A stretch of DNA of 38,965 nt from CAYLYP01 sp964387795 (GTDB lineage: Bacteria; Bacteroidota; Bacteroidia; Bacteroidales; UBA7960): the NCBI GenBank assembly GCA_964387795.1, contig CAYLYP010000024.1:1-38965 (forward strand). Direction: 5' to 3'. Under the pieces are notes generated by a model. The model did no database searches and was not told where the DNA came from. It was given only the letters and a program-made list of their open reading frames with translations. The translations under genes were made by a program, and so were the position numbers. The first letter of the stretch is position 1; each line of letters begins with the position of its first letter. Positions 17,156-25,367 of this stretch are shown one piece after another.

Positions 17156-17189
17156 GAAACAACAATTAATATTAAGAATTGAAAGAGGG

Positions 17190-19097
17190 TTATTTCATTG
17201 AGTAGAATTTAACAAGGCTACCATCGAGCTTATAAAAGAAGTCAGCTCCATCAGAAAAATGGGGTATCTGGTAAAAAAGTAATTTGGCATCTTCAGTTCC
17301 GCGAATGGTCATGTTGTTTAAGTCGATGGAGGCAAATTGTTTAAAATCCATCTTTTTTGAATCACCACTAACAAAGATTGCATAATCTTCATAATCGCAG
17401 TTTGCATTAATATATTCAGTGGCAGGGATAAAAGGAATGTTAGGGGTTTTAATTTTTCCTTCTAACAGAGCATTTTGAGCATCAATTTTGATTATACCGT
17501 TTTTCAGGTTGAGGATAATTTTCTTTTGTTCCGGGAAAAACGTCATACCCCAGATGTCACCCAGTTTTTCTTTTGCAACAGGGATATTGTTCTTTATTGC
17601 CCCGGTTTTAGGATCAATGATAAAGAAGTTTTTATTGGTTGCACAATAAAGTTTGTCGTTAACATGCTCTATTCCAGCAATAAAATCAAATTTATCCTTT
17701 GCGCTTTTTGAAATAGATTTGCCATCCCAGATTTTTTTGCCGCTTTTAGCATCAAAAGCCATAATGCCATATTCGTCTTTGATGATATATTCATTTGAAT
17801 AAGTGACCGGGCCTGAAGCAGGGCTAAGCCTTACATTTTTGGTAGCTGCACCGCCCAAACCAAGAATAACCACTCCTTCGGTTACAAAGAGAGAAGGGAT
17901 TTTCTGTGCATCAGAAAATCTTTCGGACTCCCATACTAAAGTACCTGTTTGCAGTTGATAGCATGAAAGTCTGTTTTTATTTTTATCAACAACATAAACC
18001 AGGTTGTCATAGATAACAGGATGAGGGGCAGGGAATGGGGTGAGGTAAGTTTTAGTAAGGCCTGAATTTTTTGTTTCAGAGGTAGTGTAATTACATTCCC
18101 AAAGTTTTTCACCGTTTTTTACATCGAGTACTGTAAGTCCGGAAGCAGAGGTGCCGTTCGGGTCATGTTCAACAAAAATCTTGTCTTCGGCATAGAAGAA
18201 GTTAATAAAAGGCTCATAAGTAATCCAGTTAAAAGCATGAGAAGCCATGTGTTGTTTTCTCCAGATTTCTTGGTCTGTTTTCATATCATAAGCGATAAAG
18301 GTCATCTTCCATTTAGGGAGGTCAGCACCAAGAAGTCTAAATAAATTACTTGTTTCGCCCTGCATGATGACATACATGTTTTTTTCAGGGATTGTAATAA
18401 TACTTGCATGTTTTTTGTCAGCCAGGAATTTCTTTTTATTAAAATAGGGTTCGATGTCTGATACCTCATTTCCTTCGCGGGTAGTAAGGTAAAAAGCTTC
18501 ATCCTTGCCGGTTTCCACTTTCACAAGGTCGTAATAATTCATTAAAAAGCAATCAAAGTCTTTTGGTTTGCCTGTTAATTGAATTTTCTTTTCCCATATT
18601 ACATTCCCATTAGTAACATCTACAAATTCAACACTTTCTTTTGTTGGGAGCAGCACCCCGTTTGTTTCAGGGTCAAAATAGTATTCAAACCCATCAGAAA
18701 GTTCATAGCTTCCCATATCAGAAACATATTTTTCGCTTTTCCAAAGCATGTTGCCTGTTTTTCCGTCAATAAAATATTTAGTAGCTACTGCTTTTCTTGT
18801 GTCTTCATCATATACCAGAATAACATTGGCTGTTTGGTTCCAGAACTAATTGATAAATTTTTTATTGGAAAGGTTTTTTTCAAAATTAATATGCCAAAGG
18901 ATATTGCCATTTGTCCCGTCAAACATTACCATATCTGCTCTTGTTGAACAAAGAAAGTATTTAAAGTCGCCTGTATGTGTGCAATTATGCACTGAAGGTG
19001 AAAAAGGTAAACGGGTTGTGTGGATTTCCTTAAATGCAGCTTTTGTTGAAATGCTTATCATGATAAGGGCGATAAGCAAAAAATTCCTGATTTTCAT
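17190..19097 (-). pseudogene. Exported PQQ-like beta-propeller protein gene, interrupted by in-frame TAG
   Basis: One 635-codon reading frame is broken only by TAG at codon 84 (18848-18846). Before it are a signal peptide (MKIRNFLLIALIMISISTKA) and the first propeller blade (MVMFDGTNGNILWHINFEK). After it the frame runs 32 codons to the first Met and on to 17190, still with propeller repeats such as FIDGKTGNMLWKSEK, VLDVKNGEKLWE, AFDAKSGKKIWDGK and IDPKTGAIKNNI. The blade pattern continues across the TAG, so this was one protein of the PQQ_2 class, probably periplasmic. The downstream part has no signal peptide of its own. A nonsense mutation is the simplest reading; sequencing error or readthrough is possible. 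It follows the response regulator gene on the same strand. Function unknown. Confidence 0.85.
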
Positions 19098-19146
19098 TGG
19101 TGAAGCTTGTTTTGTTTTACATGATTGAAGAAAAAAAACTGATATG

Positions 19147-19179
19147 TTTACAAAAGCAGCAAAGCTTTTGTTTTGTAAA
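19147..19179 (-). promoter_or_regulatory. Hairpin-forming inverted repeat before the propeller gene
   Basis: TTTACAAAA (19147-19155) and TTTTGTAAA (19171-19179) are perfect 9-bp inverted repeats, 50-80 bp before the propeller gene start on the minus strand. A T-rich run follows about 7-10 nt later on that strand. It could be a weak terminator of the response regulator transcript or a leader structure. Confidence 0.4.
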
Positions 19180-19205
19180 ATTAAATCAGGGATAAAAAAA
19201 ACTCA

Positions 19206-19223
19206 ATACTACAATTGTAGTAT
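19206..19223. promoter_or_regulatory. 18-bp perfect palindrome, possible BlaI-type operator or weak terminator
   Basis: ATACTACAATTGTAGTAT is a perfect palindrome between the response regulator stop (19240) and the propeller gene start (19097). Its core TACA-N2-TGTA is the known BlaI/MecI half-site pattern, and it shares ACTA-N6-TAGT with both palindromes before blaI. On the minus strand it is followed by TGAG and eight T, so it could also be a weak terminator. Confidence 0.5.
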
Positions 19224-19239
19224 ATTGATGTTTATTGTT

Positions 19240-19905
19240 TTAGCTCTCAGAAGGAGGCATAACATCCCTTCTGTTGGTGTTTATTCCGTAAACCTTGTTA
19301 ATTGCTTCAATGCCTGAGTCAACCTGGAGCTTATGATAAATGTTACGGATATGTGTCCTCACTGTTTCAGTGCTTATAAAAAGTTTTTCACCAATCTCTT
19401 TATATCTGTATCCTTTGGAAAGAAGCAACAGTATTTCCTGTTCCCTTTTACTAAGTGAGTCTTGTTCCTTGTTTGGTTCTCCGGAAGCTGGAAAAAAAGT
19501 ACATATTACCTTACGGGCAATCTGGCTGCTCATTGGGGACCCCCCCTGATGGACTTCTGTTATTGAATCAAGTATTTTGGCAGGGCTGGTGCCTTTTAGG
19601 ATATATCCTGTTGCACCAGCTTTTAAAGCATTGAAAATGTTATCTGTGTCTTCAAATACTGTAAGGACAATACATTGAATTCCGGGTTTAATCTTTTTTA
19701 ATTCTGATATCAATTCTATTCCTGATTTTCCGGGAAGATGGATATCTACCAATGCTACATCGCAATCCTGGTTTTTTAAGCATATAAGAGCTTCTTCAGC
19801 ATTTTCAAAGCTAGCAGTGCAACAGATGTTTTCATCGCTTCCCAACATGGATAAAAGTGCCTGTCGCACTTCAAGGTTATCCTCTATAATGGCTGTTTTA
19901 ATCAT
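19240..19905 (-). CDS. NarL/LuxR-type response regulator
   Basis: A 221-residue two-component response regulator. The receiver domain (residues 1-120) has the acidic pair in IIEDN, the phospho-acceptor Asp54 in VALVDIHLPGKSG, Thr in LTVFED and Lys in ILKGTSP. The LuxR-type helix-turn-helix (about 148-210) reads LSKREQEILLLLSKGY, KEIGEKLFISTETVRTHI. Its natural partner is a HisKA_3 histidine kinase, and one lies upstream on the same strand at 22165-25179, separated only by the oppositely oriented toxin-antitoxin pair. Target genes are not known; the propeller gene just downstream is a candidate. Confidence 0.96.
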   Translation of the reverse strand: MIKTAIIEDNLEVRQALLSMLGSDENICCTASFENAEEALICLKNQDCDVALVDIHLPGKSGIELISELKKIKPGIQCIVLTVFEDTDNIFNALKAGATGYILKGTSPAKILDSITEVHQGGSPMSSQIARKVICTFFPASGEPNKEQDSLSKREQEILLLLSKGYRYKEIGEKLFISTETVRTHIRNIYHKLQVDSGIEAINKVYGINTNRRDVMPPSES

Positions 19906-20117
19906 ATAAAAAGTATTGATGCTAATTTAATACATAATCTCATTGTTTTTATCACCCAAAAGTGGTAATTTTTAGTTCATTGATTTATATTGTTGTTATA
20001 TGGGAAAATCTGTCTTTTTGGTATTTTATGTTTTGAATGAAAAGCATGGATGCGGAAAGTTGGAAAAGATTACTGTTTTATTTAGTGACAGAAGAACAAA
20101 TTTTAGTAAATAAGATA

Positions 20118-20142
20118 AAATATTATTTAGTAGATAATATTT
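20118..20142. repeat. AT-rich 9-bp inverted repeat
   Basis: AAATATTAT and ATAATATTT are perfect inverted repeats separated by 7 bp, in the 430-bp gap between the response regulator and the toxin-antitoxin pair. No GC content, T run or promoter ties it to a function. Apart from this, the dispersed repeat and the operator, nothing else is seen in 19906-20336. Confidence 0.4.
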
Positions 20143-20189
20143 GTGGAATGTAAGAAACGAAATTGTTTGCGAATCAAAAACAAACACCA

Positions 20190-20250
20190 ATGAAAATAGC
20201 AAACATGGAGTTCCATCCAATCTTAAATAAAAAATTATTTACGAATAAAA
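20190..20250 (+). repeat. Dispersed ~61-bp repeat, copy 1
   Basis: Similar to 32111-32172, with one single-base gap. The longest exact run is TGGAGTTCCATCCAA. Both copies begin ATGAAAA and both read MKxxNxEFHPxLN in the frame of that ATG; this copy stays open for 31 codons and the other stops after 13. It could be a fragment of a mobile or coding sequence or a noncoding repeat. Confidence 0.55.
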
Positions 20251-20269
20251 TAAAAGTAATGAAAACTAG

Positions 20270-20305
20270 TATATTTGTCCAGTAATTTAATTAATAAACT
20301 GGACA
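20270..20305 (+). promoter_or_regulatory. Promoter and operator of the AbiE toxin-antitoxin operon
   Basis: TATATTTG (20270-20277) is a perfect -7 box. It overlaps TGTCCAGT (20276-20283), which is repeated in inverse as ACTGGACA (20298-20305) after 14 bp; the two 8-bp arms match perfectly. The expected transcription start (about 20284) falls inside the dyad. AbiEi antitoxins are known to bind inverted repeats in their own promoter. Confidence 0.75.
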
Positions 20306-20336
20306 TTGTCTTAAGAATAAAAATAGCAATAAGGAT

Positions 20337-21062
20337 ATGAATGTTACTGATTATATTGTTGGTAAGATAGAAAGGCTTCCGAGAGGATATGTTTTCACCT
20401 ATTTTGATTTTCTAACAGATGTGAATCAAAAAGAAGCAATAATAAAAGCATTAAACCGTCTGGTCAGGACTGGTAAGATTGCCAAATTAACAAAAGGTAA
20501 ATACTACAAGCCTGAGAATACACCTTTTGGTCAGATTCAACCCAGTCAGTCACAAGTAGTAAAAGATTTGCTTGAAGAAAATGGAAAAATCAATGGCTAT
20601 CTTACGGGATATAGTATTTATAATCAATTGGGCTTAACTACCCAGATAAGTAATACTATTCAAATTGGTAAAAACCAGGTTCGTCCTGGTTTTAAAAGAG
20701 AACGCTATACCATTTCATATATAAGGCAAAAAAACACCATCACCAAAGAGAATATACCCTTGTTGCAACTTCTTGATGTAATTCGCTTCATCAAGAAAAT
20801 ACCAGATGCCACAATAGATTCATCATGTAAACGATTAATAGCAATTATTAAAGAACTTTCAGAAAACAAAAAAGAAATAATGGTTCGTTTGGCTTTAAAA
20901 TATCCGCCCTCATCAAGAGCTTTATTAGGTGCTTTGTTGGATGTTATGCATCAGGATAAATTGACCGAACCCCTATACAAATCATTGAATCCAATAACCA
21001 AGTATAAACTGTCAGGTGCTTCTAAAGTATTATGCACCGCTGAAAAATGGAATATTATATGA
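20337..21062 (+). CDS. AbiEi-like antitoxin (DUF6088-type)
   Basis: A 241-residue protein with an N-terminal winged helix (LPRGYVFTYFDFL, EAIIKALNRLVRTGKIAKLTKGKYYKP), like the DNA-binding domain of AbiEi-family type IV antitoxins. The C-terminal part (YLTGYSIYNQLGLTTQIS, IRFIKKIPDATIDSSCKRL) resembles the DUF6088 proteins paired with nucleotidyltransferase toxins. Its stop codon overlaps the probable toxin start as ATGA, implying translational coupling. An 8-bp inverted repeat covers its promoter, in line with self-repression. It lies opposite in strand to the two-component genes on both sides, which fits insertion as a module. Confidence 0.88.
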   Translation: MNVTDYIVGKIERLPRGYVFTYFDFLTDVNQKEAIIKALNRLVRTGKIAKLTKGKYYKPENTPFGQIQPSQSQVVKDLLEENGKINGYLTGYSIYNQLGLTTQISNTIQIGKNQVRPGFKRERYTISYIRQKNTITKENIPLLQLLDVIRFIKKIPDATIDSSCKRLIAIIKELSENKKEIMVRLALKYPPSSRALLGALLDVMHQDKLTEPLYKSLNPITKYKLSGASKVLCTAEKWNII

Positions 21063-22003
21063 AGCTACATCATAACTTAAAGCTATATTCTGAGACCTTG
21101 AGGGCCGTATCACAGCATCTTGATATGAAATTGGAGTATGTTGAGAAAGATTATTGGATTACTTTGGTATTAAACAGATTGGCAAAAAGTAAATATGTTG
21201 ATGAATCGGTTTTTAAGGGTGGAACCTCGCTATCAAAAGGATACAATTTGATAGAACGATTTTCAGAAGATTTGGATATTGCCATTATTAACAACATGGG
21301 GAAAACAGGCAATGAAATTAAAACCATCATCCGGACAATAGAAAAAGAAATCACATCTGATTTGAAGGAATTACAAATGGATGGAATTACTAGTAAAGGT
21401 TCAAGATTCAGAAAATCTGTTTTTGAATATATGAGCAACAATAAAATTAGTCAAAACAATAAGTTAATTATCGAGATCAATTCATTTGCCAATCCTTTTC
21501 CTTTTCATCGACTAATAATAAAAAGTTTCATATTTGATTTTTTAATGAAAACCGGTAATGAAAAATACATTGAGGATTATGATCTTCAGTCTTTTGAAGT
21601 TAATGTGCTTAGCAAAGAACAAACTTTGTTGGAAAAAACAGTTTCATTAATTCGGGTTTCATTCGAAGAAAATGCTGTTGAATGTATTTCAAAAAAAATC
21701 AGACATTTTTACGATATATACTTCTTAATGAATAATAGGGAATGTATTGAATTTGTTGCATCAGATTTGTTTAAGAAACAATTTGAAGCAATTCTTAAAC
21801 ACGACAGGGAGATTTTTGATGAACCCAAAGGCTGGCAAACCAAACCACTTTCGGAATCCCTTCTGCTAAGCGATTTTTTGGTATTATGGGAAAAAATAAA
21901 AGGGAAATATCAAACTGAACTGTCAGCTTTAGCATACAGGACAATCCCTAATGAAGAAAGCATAGCAAGAAGTTTTGTCGAGATTGTAAACAGGATTAAA
22001 TGA
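21059..22003 (+). CDS. AbiEii/AbiGii-type nucleotidyltransferase toxin
   Basis: A 314-residue protein of the AbiEii/AbiGii toxin family. The nucleotidyltransferase signature reads FKGGTSLSKGYNLIERFSEDLDIA, with GGTSLSK at 54-60, Ser69 and the metal-binding pair Asp71 and Asp73. In the type IV systems this enzyme slows growth, and related MenT toxins add nucleotides to tRNA acceptor ends; the target here is unknown. I chose the ATG at 21059, which overlaps the antitoxin stop as ATGA. An upstream ATG at 21047 would add only four residues (MEYY). With its antitoxin it forms a complete, apparently intact two-gene module. Confidence 0.92.
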   Translation: MKLHHNLKLYSETLRAVSQHLDMKLEYVEKDYWITLVLNRLAKSKYVDESVFKGGTSLSKGYNLIERFSEDLDIAIINNMGKTGNEIKTIIRTIEKEITSDLKELQMDGITSKGSRFRKSVFEYMSNNKISQNNKLIIEINSFANPFPFHRLIIKSFIFDFLMKTGNEKYIEDYDLQSFEVNVLSKEQTLLEKTVSLIRVSFEENAVECISKKIRHFYDIYFLMNNRECIEFVASDLFKKQFEAILKHDREIFDEPKGWQTKPLSESLLLSDFLVLWEKIKGKYQTELSALAYRTIPNEESIARSFVEIVNRIK

Positions 22004-22113
22004 GATGTATTAAAGAAAAAGTAGAATGAATAATTGCCTTTTTTAAAGGGAGATATAGAACGATAAAAATAAATATGAATGAGAAGGAATAGATTTGTAA
22101 AAACCTTAGGCAA

Positions 22114-22139
22114 AAATAAAGCATCATGAGTTGATGATG
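22114..22139 (-). terminator. Weak terminator candidate of the sensor kinase gene
   Basis: On the minus strand CATCAT (22139-22134) and ATGATG (22127-22122) form a 6-bp stem with a 6-nt loop, followed by CTTTATTTTT. It lies about 25 nt past the kinase stop. The stem is short, so efficiency is doubtful. No other structure is seen in 22004-22164. Confidence 0.4.
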
Positions 22140-22164
22140 ATCAGTAAAGCATTGCTTTGTGTTA

Positions 22165-25100
22165 TTATGGCATCAATGATTTGAGGGGAATTTTAATTAC
22201 CAGTGTTGTGCCCTGGTTTTCATGAGTTTCAATTGAGAAATGTCCATTAAGGGCTTCTGTTCTTGATTTCATATTGTTTAAACCATTGCTGCCATGCCTG
22301 ATTGATTGGATATCAAAGCCTTTCCCATTATCCATAATCTGAAAAATGACCTGCTCAGAATCAATATCAGCTTTTAGTTGGATAAAGCTTGCGTGGGAAT
22401 GCTTGATTGCATTGTTTGATGCTTCTTTGATAATTAAGAAAATATTCCTGCAGGCTTCTCTGCATATAGTAATGTCTTTACAGTTTTCCGGCAGTTGAAT
22501 AGCATAGTTGTCAAATGCTTCCGAAAAGGCATCAGAGATCACTTCCCTGATTTTCGAAAACAAATTGTCAAGAGACTGGTTCTCCTGTTTTAATAACCAA
22601 ATGAGGTTGTTTAAGTTGTCGAATAAGTCTTTAGTGTTTTTTGATATTTTAAAGAGATAGGATTCCACATATTTTCTATCATCTGCTTTTTGTTGTGCAA
22701 GTGAAGTGTTAAGCAAGATTAAAGAAAGTCCGGCACCAAGGTCATCATGAAGGTCACGTGAAATGCGTAATCTTTCTTTTTCTATTGCGTTTTGCTGTTC
22801 CAGTTCTTTAATTGTTTGTTGGTATCTGTTAGCTTGAACTTTTTTCACAATAATGGATGTCAGGGCAATAACAATTGTAAAGGCAGATAGGAAAAACCAA
22901 ATCGTTTTCCAGAAAGGTGTACTGACTTTAAAAGAGCCTACAAGCATGGCTGGACCTGGATTTCCATATTCATCAAAACATCTTGCATAAAACTTAAACG
23001 CTCCTGATGGCAGGTTTCTGTATTGAAAGTTTCCTTGTTTGGAAGGAACAGACCATGTATTATCAAATCCTTCAAGATAAAAGCTAAAGCTGTAATGCTT
23101 TGAATTTGTATAATCAGAGGATATTACTTCTCCCGAAAAGACAGGAGTTTTCCAACTAATCAATACCTCTTTGGAAATTGCAGGGATCCCTTTATAGGCT
23201 AATGAATCTGAGATAAAAAGTGAAAGCAGTCTGGGCAAAGCTGTCTGCTTTTTAGGATAAAAGAGTTCCGGATCAAGAGCATTGACCCCATTTATCCCTC
23301 CCCAGTATAAAAGCCCTTCATTTGATTTATAATAGGCATTGGAATTAAATTCAAGACTTTGGAGATTGTTATAGCTTCCAAAAAAGTAAATCTTATCCCT
23401 TGTGGCAGAAATGCATGCAATTCCTTTATTCAGGCTAACCCAAACCCTGTTTTGCTTATCAGTCATTATAGAATAAACAATTTCATGTTTTAAGGATTCC
23501 GGGATAAAAGAGTAAGTGGTTTTTAATTTATTGAAATCATAAAATACCAATCCATTGGCTGTTGAGGCCCATATTAAACTATCAACAATGGCAATAGTTT
23601 TTATTGCCAGGGGAGAAATCTGGTTGTTCCTGTCTGGCATATCAATATGATAAGCTTTTTTTTTGGGATAGGCATATAAACCCTGATGGGTACCTACCCA
23701 TAGATAGTTATTGTTTGTTAGGGCAGAAGTGATAAACGCATTGGGTTCCTTTTTTAAGAAACGGGGATAAGCATGATGTGAAAAACAATAAACATAATTA
23801 TCAGTTGAAATAAATATAGATGTATCATTGATTTCAGTTATCCTTGTAGAAACACTTTGAAATGGAAATGTTAACAAAACCTTGTTCGTTGTATCAGTCA
23901 CTTTGAGATGCTTATCTGTAAGTAACCAGAAACGGTTATTATTATCAAAATACAAGCCATTAATATTTGAGTTTACAGGAACAATACTATCAGGTATTTG
24001 TTTTGCTTCCGAAAGGTCGGGAGCAAGTTTCCAGAGGCCATTTTTAAATGTGCCAACCCAAATATCCCCCTTTGAATCACCAGTGATATATTTGGTAAAC
24101 CCAATTGTAGAACTTTTAAATTGAATGGATGAAGGTGCGAATTGAAGCAAGCCATCCCCATCTGTTCCAAACCAGATGTTTCCTTGCTTGTCTATTGTTG
24201 AAGTAATGATGTAGGGTTCTTCTGTTTGTGCAAATTTCCCCTGCCTTGAATACAAATGAATGTGGGTGATGATTTCCCCGTCCTTTCTTATTATATCTTT
24301 TGTATCGGGATTGAAAAACCAAAACTTTCCATTTTGATCGCAAAGCAATAGCTTGTATCCTGGTGTTATTAAGCTGAAAGTGCTTTCAAAATGACCTTCT
24401 TTTGAATATTTGTATAAATGACTGCCAAACATAGCAAATACATGACCATCAAGGCTTTTTGTTACCCCTTTGAATGGTTCAACAGATGGGTTCCACTTTG
24501 CATCAATAATCCTTGAGGGATTTCGATAGTTAAGATTTATATCAATAAAACCTTCCTTCCCAAAGATAAGATAATGCTTGTCAGATGTTAATATAGAGGT
24601 AACAGGCATAAAAGCTCTTGGAGGGCATTCTTTTTCAGGGAAAACAAGTCGAAGAGGAATGATATTATGTTGAAATAATGCATAATATCCATCATTATAA
24701 AACCAAAAAAAAGCACATTCACCAATTGTTTGAGGAAAGAGGCAGGGGTAACTATTGTTTTCTTTTTTTATGTTTGAAAACCTGGCATCTTTAGAATTAA
24801 GAGATAAGATTCCGGAATTTGTTGAAATCAAAAACTCAAAAGGTTTTATTTCCAAGATGGTTCGCATGAGTTTATCTTCATTGGTGACACCATCGAAATA
24901 ATTAAGCCTGAAGTGCCTGAATTTTATTCCATCAAATAAATGAAGGCCTTCACCAGTTGCAAGCCAGAAAAAGCCCTGGCTATCAATAAGGATTTGTTTT
25001 ACCATACTTTGCTTCAGGCCTTCTTCAATTGAAAACTGTTTTATCATCAGGTCTTCATTAGGAAGATTTGTGTTTCCTTTCAGGTGGAGGCATGTTGACA

Positions 25101-25179
25101 AACACAGAATCAATACACCAATTTGTAAATAATACCTTGATTTTTTTTGATTTTTAAAGGTCAGAAGATTATAAGCCAT
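22165..25179 (-). CDS. Two-component sensor kinase (beta-propeller, Y_Y_Y, HisKA_3, HATPase)
   Basis: A 1004-residue membrane kinase. A signal-anchor (about residues 18-36) precedes a large periplasmic propeller of Reg_prop-type repeats (IDSQGFFWLATGEGLHLFDG; DKQGNIWFGTDGDGLLQF; DKQNRVWVSLNKGIACIS) and a Y_Y_Y domain (HYSFSFYLEGFDNTW ... YARCFDEYGNPG). After a transmembrane helix near 755-775 come the HisKA_3 box RISRDLHDDLGAGLSLI with phospho-accepting His811 and an HATPase domain (EASNNAIKHSHAS, DNGKGFD, GSNGLNNMKSR). It has no receiver or DNA-binding domain, so it needs a separate regulator; the NarL-type gene at 19240-19905 fits. Ligand unknown. Confidence 0.95.
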   Translation of the reverse strand: MAYNLLTFKNQKKSRYYLQIGVLILCLSTCLHLKGNTNLPNEDLMIKQFSIEEGLKQSMVKQILIDSQGFFWLATGEGLHLFDGIKFRHFRLNYFDGVTNEDKLMRTILEIKPFEFLISTNSGILSLNSKDARFSNIKKENNSYPCLFPQTIGECAFFWFYNDGYYALFQHNIIPLRLVFPEKECPPRAFMPVTSILTSDKHYLIFGKEGFIDINLNYRNPSRIIDAKWNPSVEPFKGVTKSLDGHVFAMFGSHLYKYSKEGHFESTFSLITPGYKLLLCDQNGKFWFFNPDTKDIIRKDGEIITHIHLYSRQGKFAQTEEPYIITSTIDKQGNIWFGTDGDGLLQFAPSSIQFKSSTIGFTKYITGDSKGDIWVGTFKNGLWKLAPDLSEAKQIPDSIVPVNSNINGLYFDNNNRFWLLTDKHLKVTDTTNKVLLTFPFQSVSTRITEINDTSIFISTDNYVYCFSHHAYPRFLKKEPNAFITSALTNNNYLWVGTHQGLYAYPKKKAYHIDMPDRNNQISPLAIKTIAIVDSLIWASTANGLVFYDFNKLKTTYSFIPESLKHEIVYSIMTDKQNRVWVSLNKGIACISATRDKIYFFGSYNNLQSLEFNSNAYYKSNEGLLYWGGINGVNALDPELFYPKKQTALPRLLSLFISDSLAYKGIPAISKEVLISWKTPVFSGEVISSDYTNSKHYSFSFYLEGFDNTWSVPSKQGNFQYRNLPSGAFKFYARCFDEYGNPGPAMLVGSFKVSTPFWKTIWFFLSAFTIVIALTSIIVKKVQANRYQQTIKELEQQNAIEKERLRISRDLHDDLGAGLSLILLNTSLAQQKADDRKYVESYLFKISKNTKDLFDNLNNLIWLLKQENQSLDNLFSKIREVISDAFSEAFDNYAIQLPENCKDITICREACRNIFLIIKEASNNAIKHSHASFIQLKADIDSEQVIFQIMDNGKGFDIQSIRHGSNGLNNMKSRTEALNGHFSIETHENQGTTLVIKIPLKSLMP

Positions 25180-25367
25180 GTTATGTTTTCAGTTTATTCC
25201 CCCCAATTGATAAAATTAAATAAATCTTATTAAATTAATAATACACCATTAAAAAATATTAAACAAACAAAAAAATAATATTTAAAAAAAAGAAAAAGGT
25301 ATAAAAGAAAAGGTTATTTTTAATTTTTTGTTTTTTATAATAAAAAGTTGAATTAAAAGCAAATGAC

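Noticed and set aside
18846..18848. TAG recoded as an amino acid throughout the genome
   Set aside because: TAG ends the C25 protease, the small lipoprotein and the phosphoesterase at natural ends, so it is a working stop codon here.
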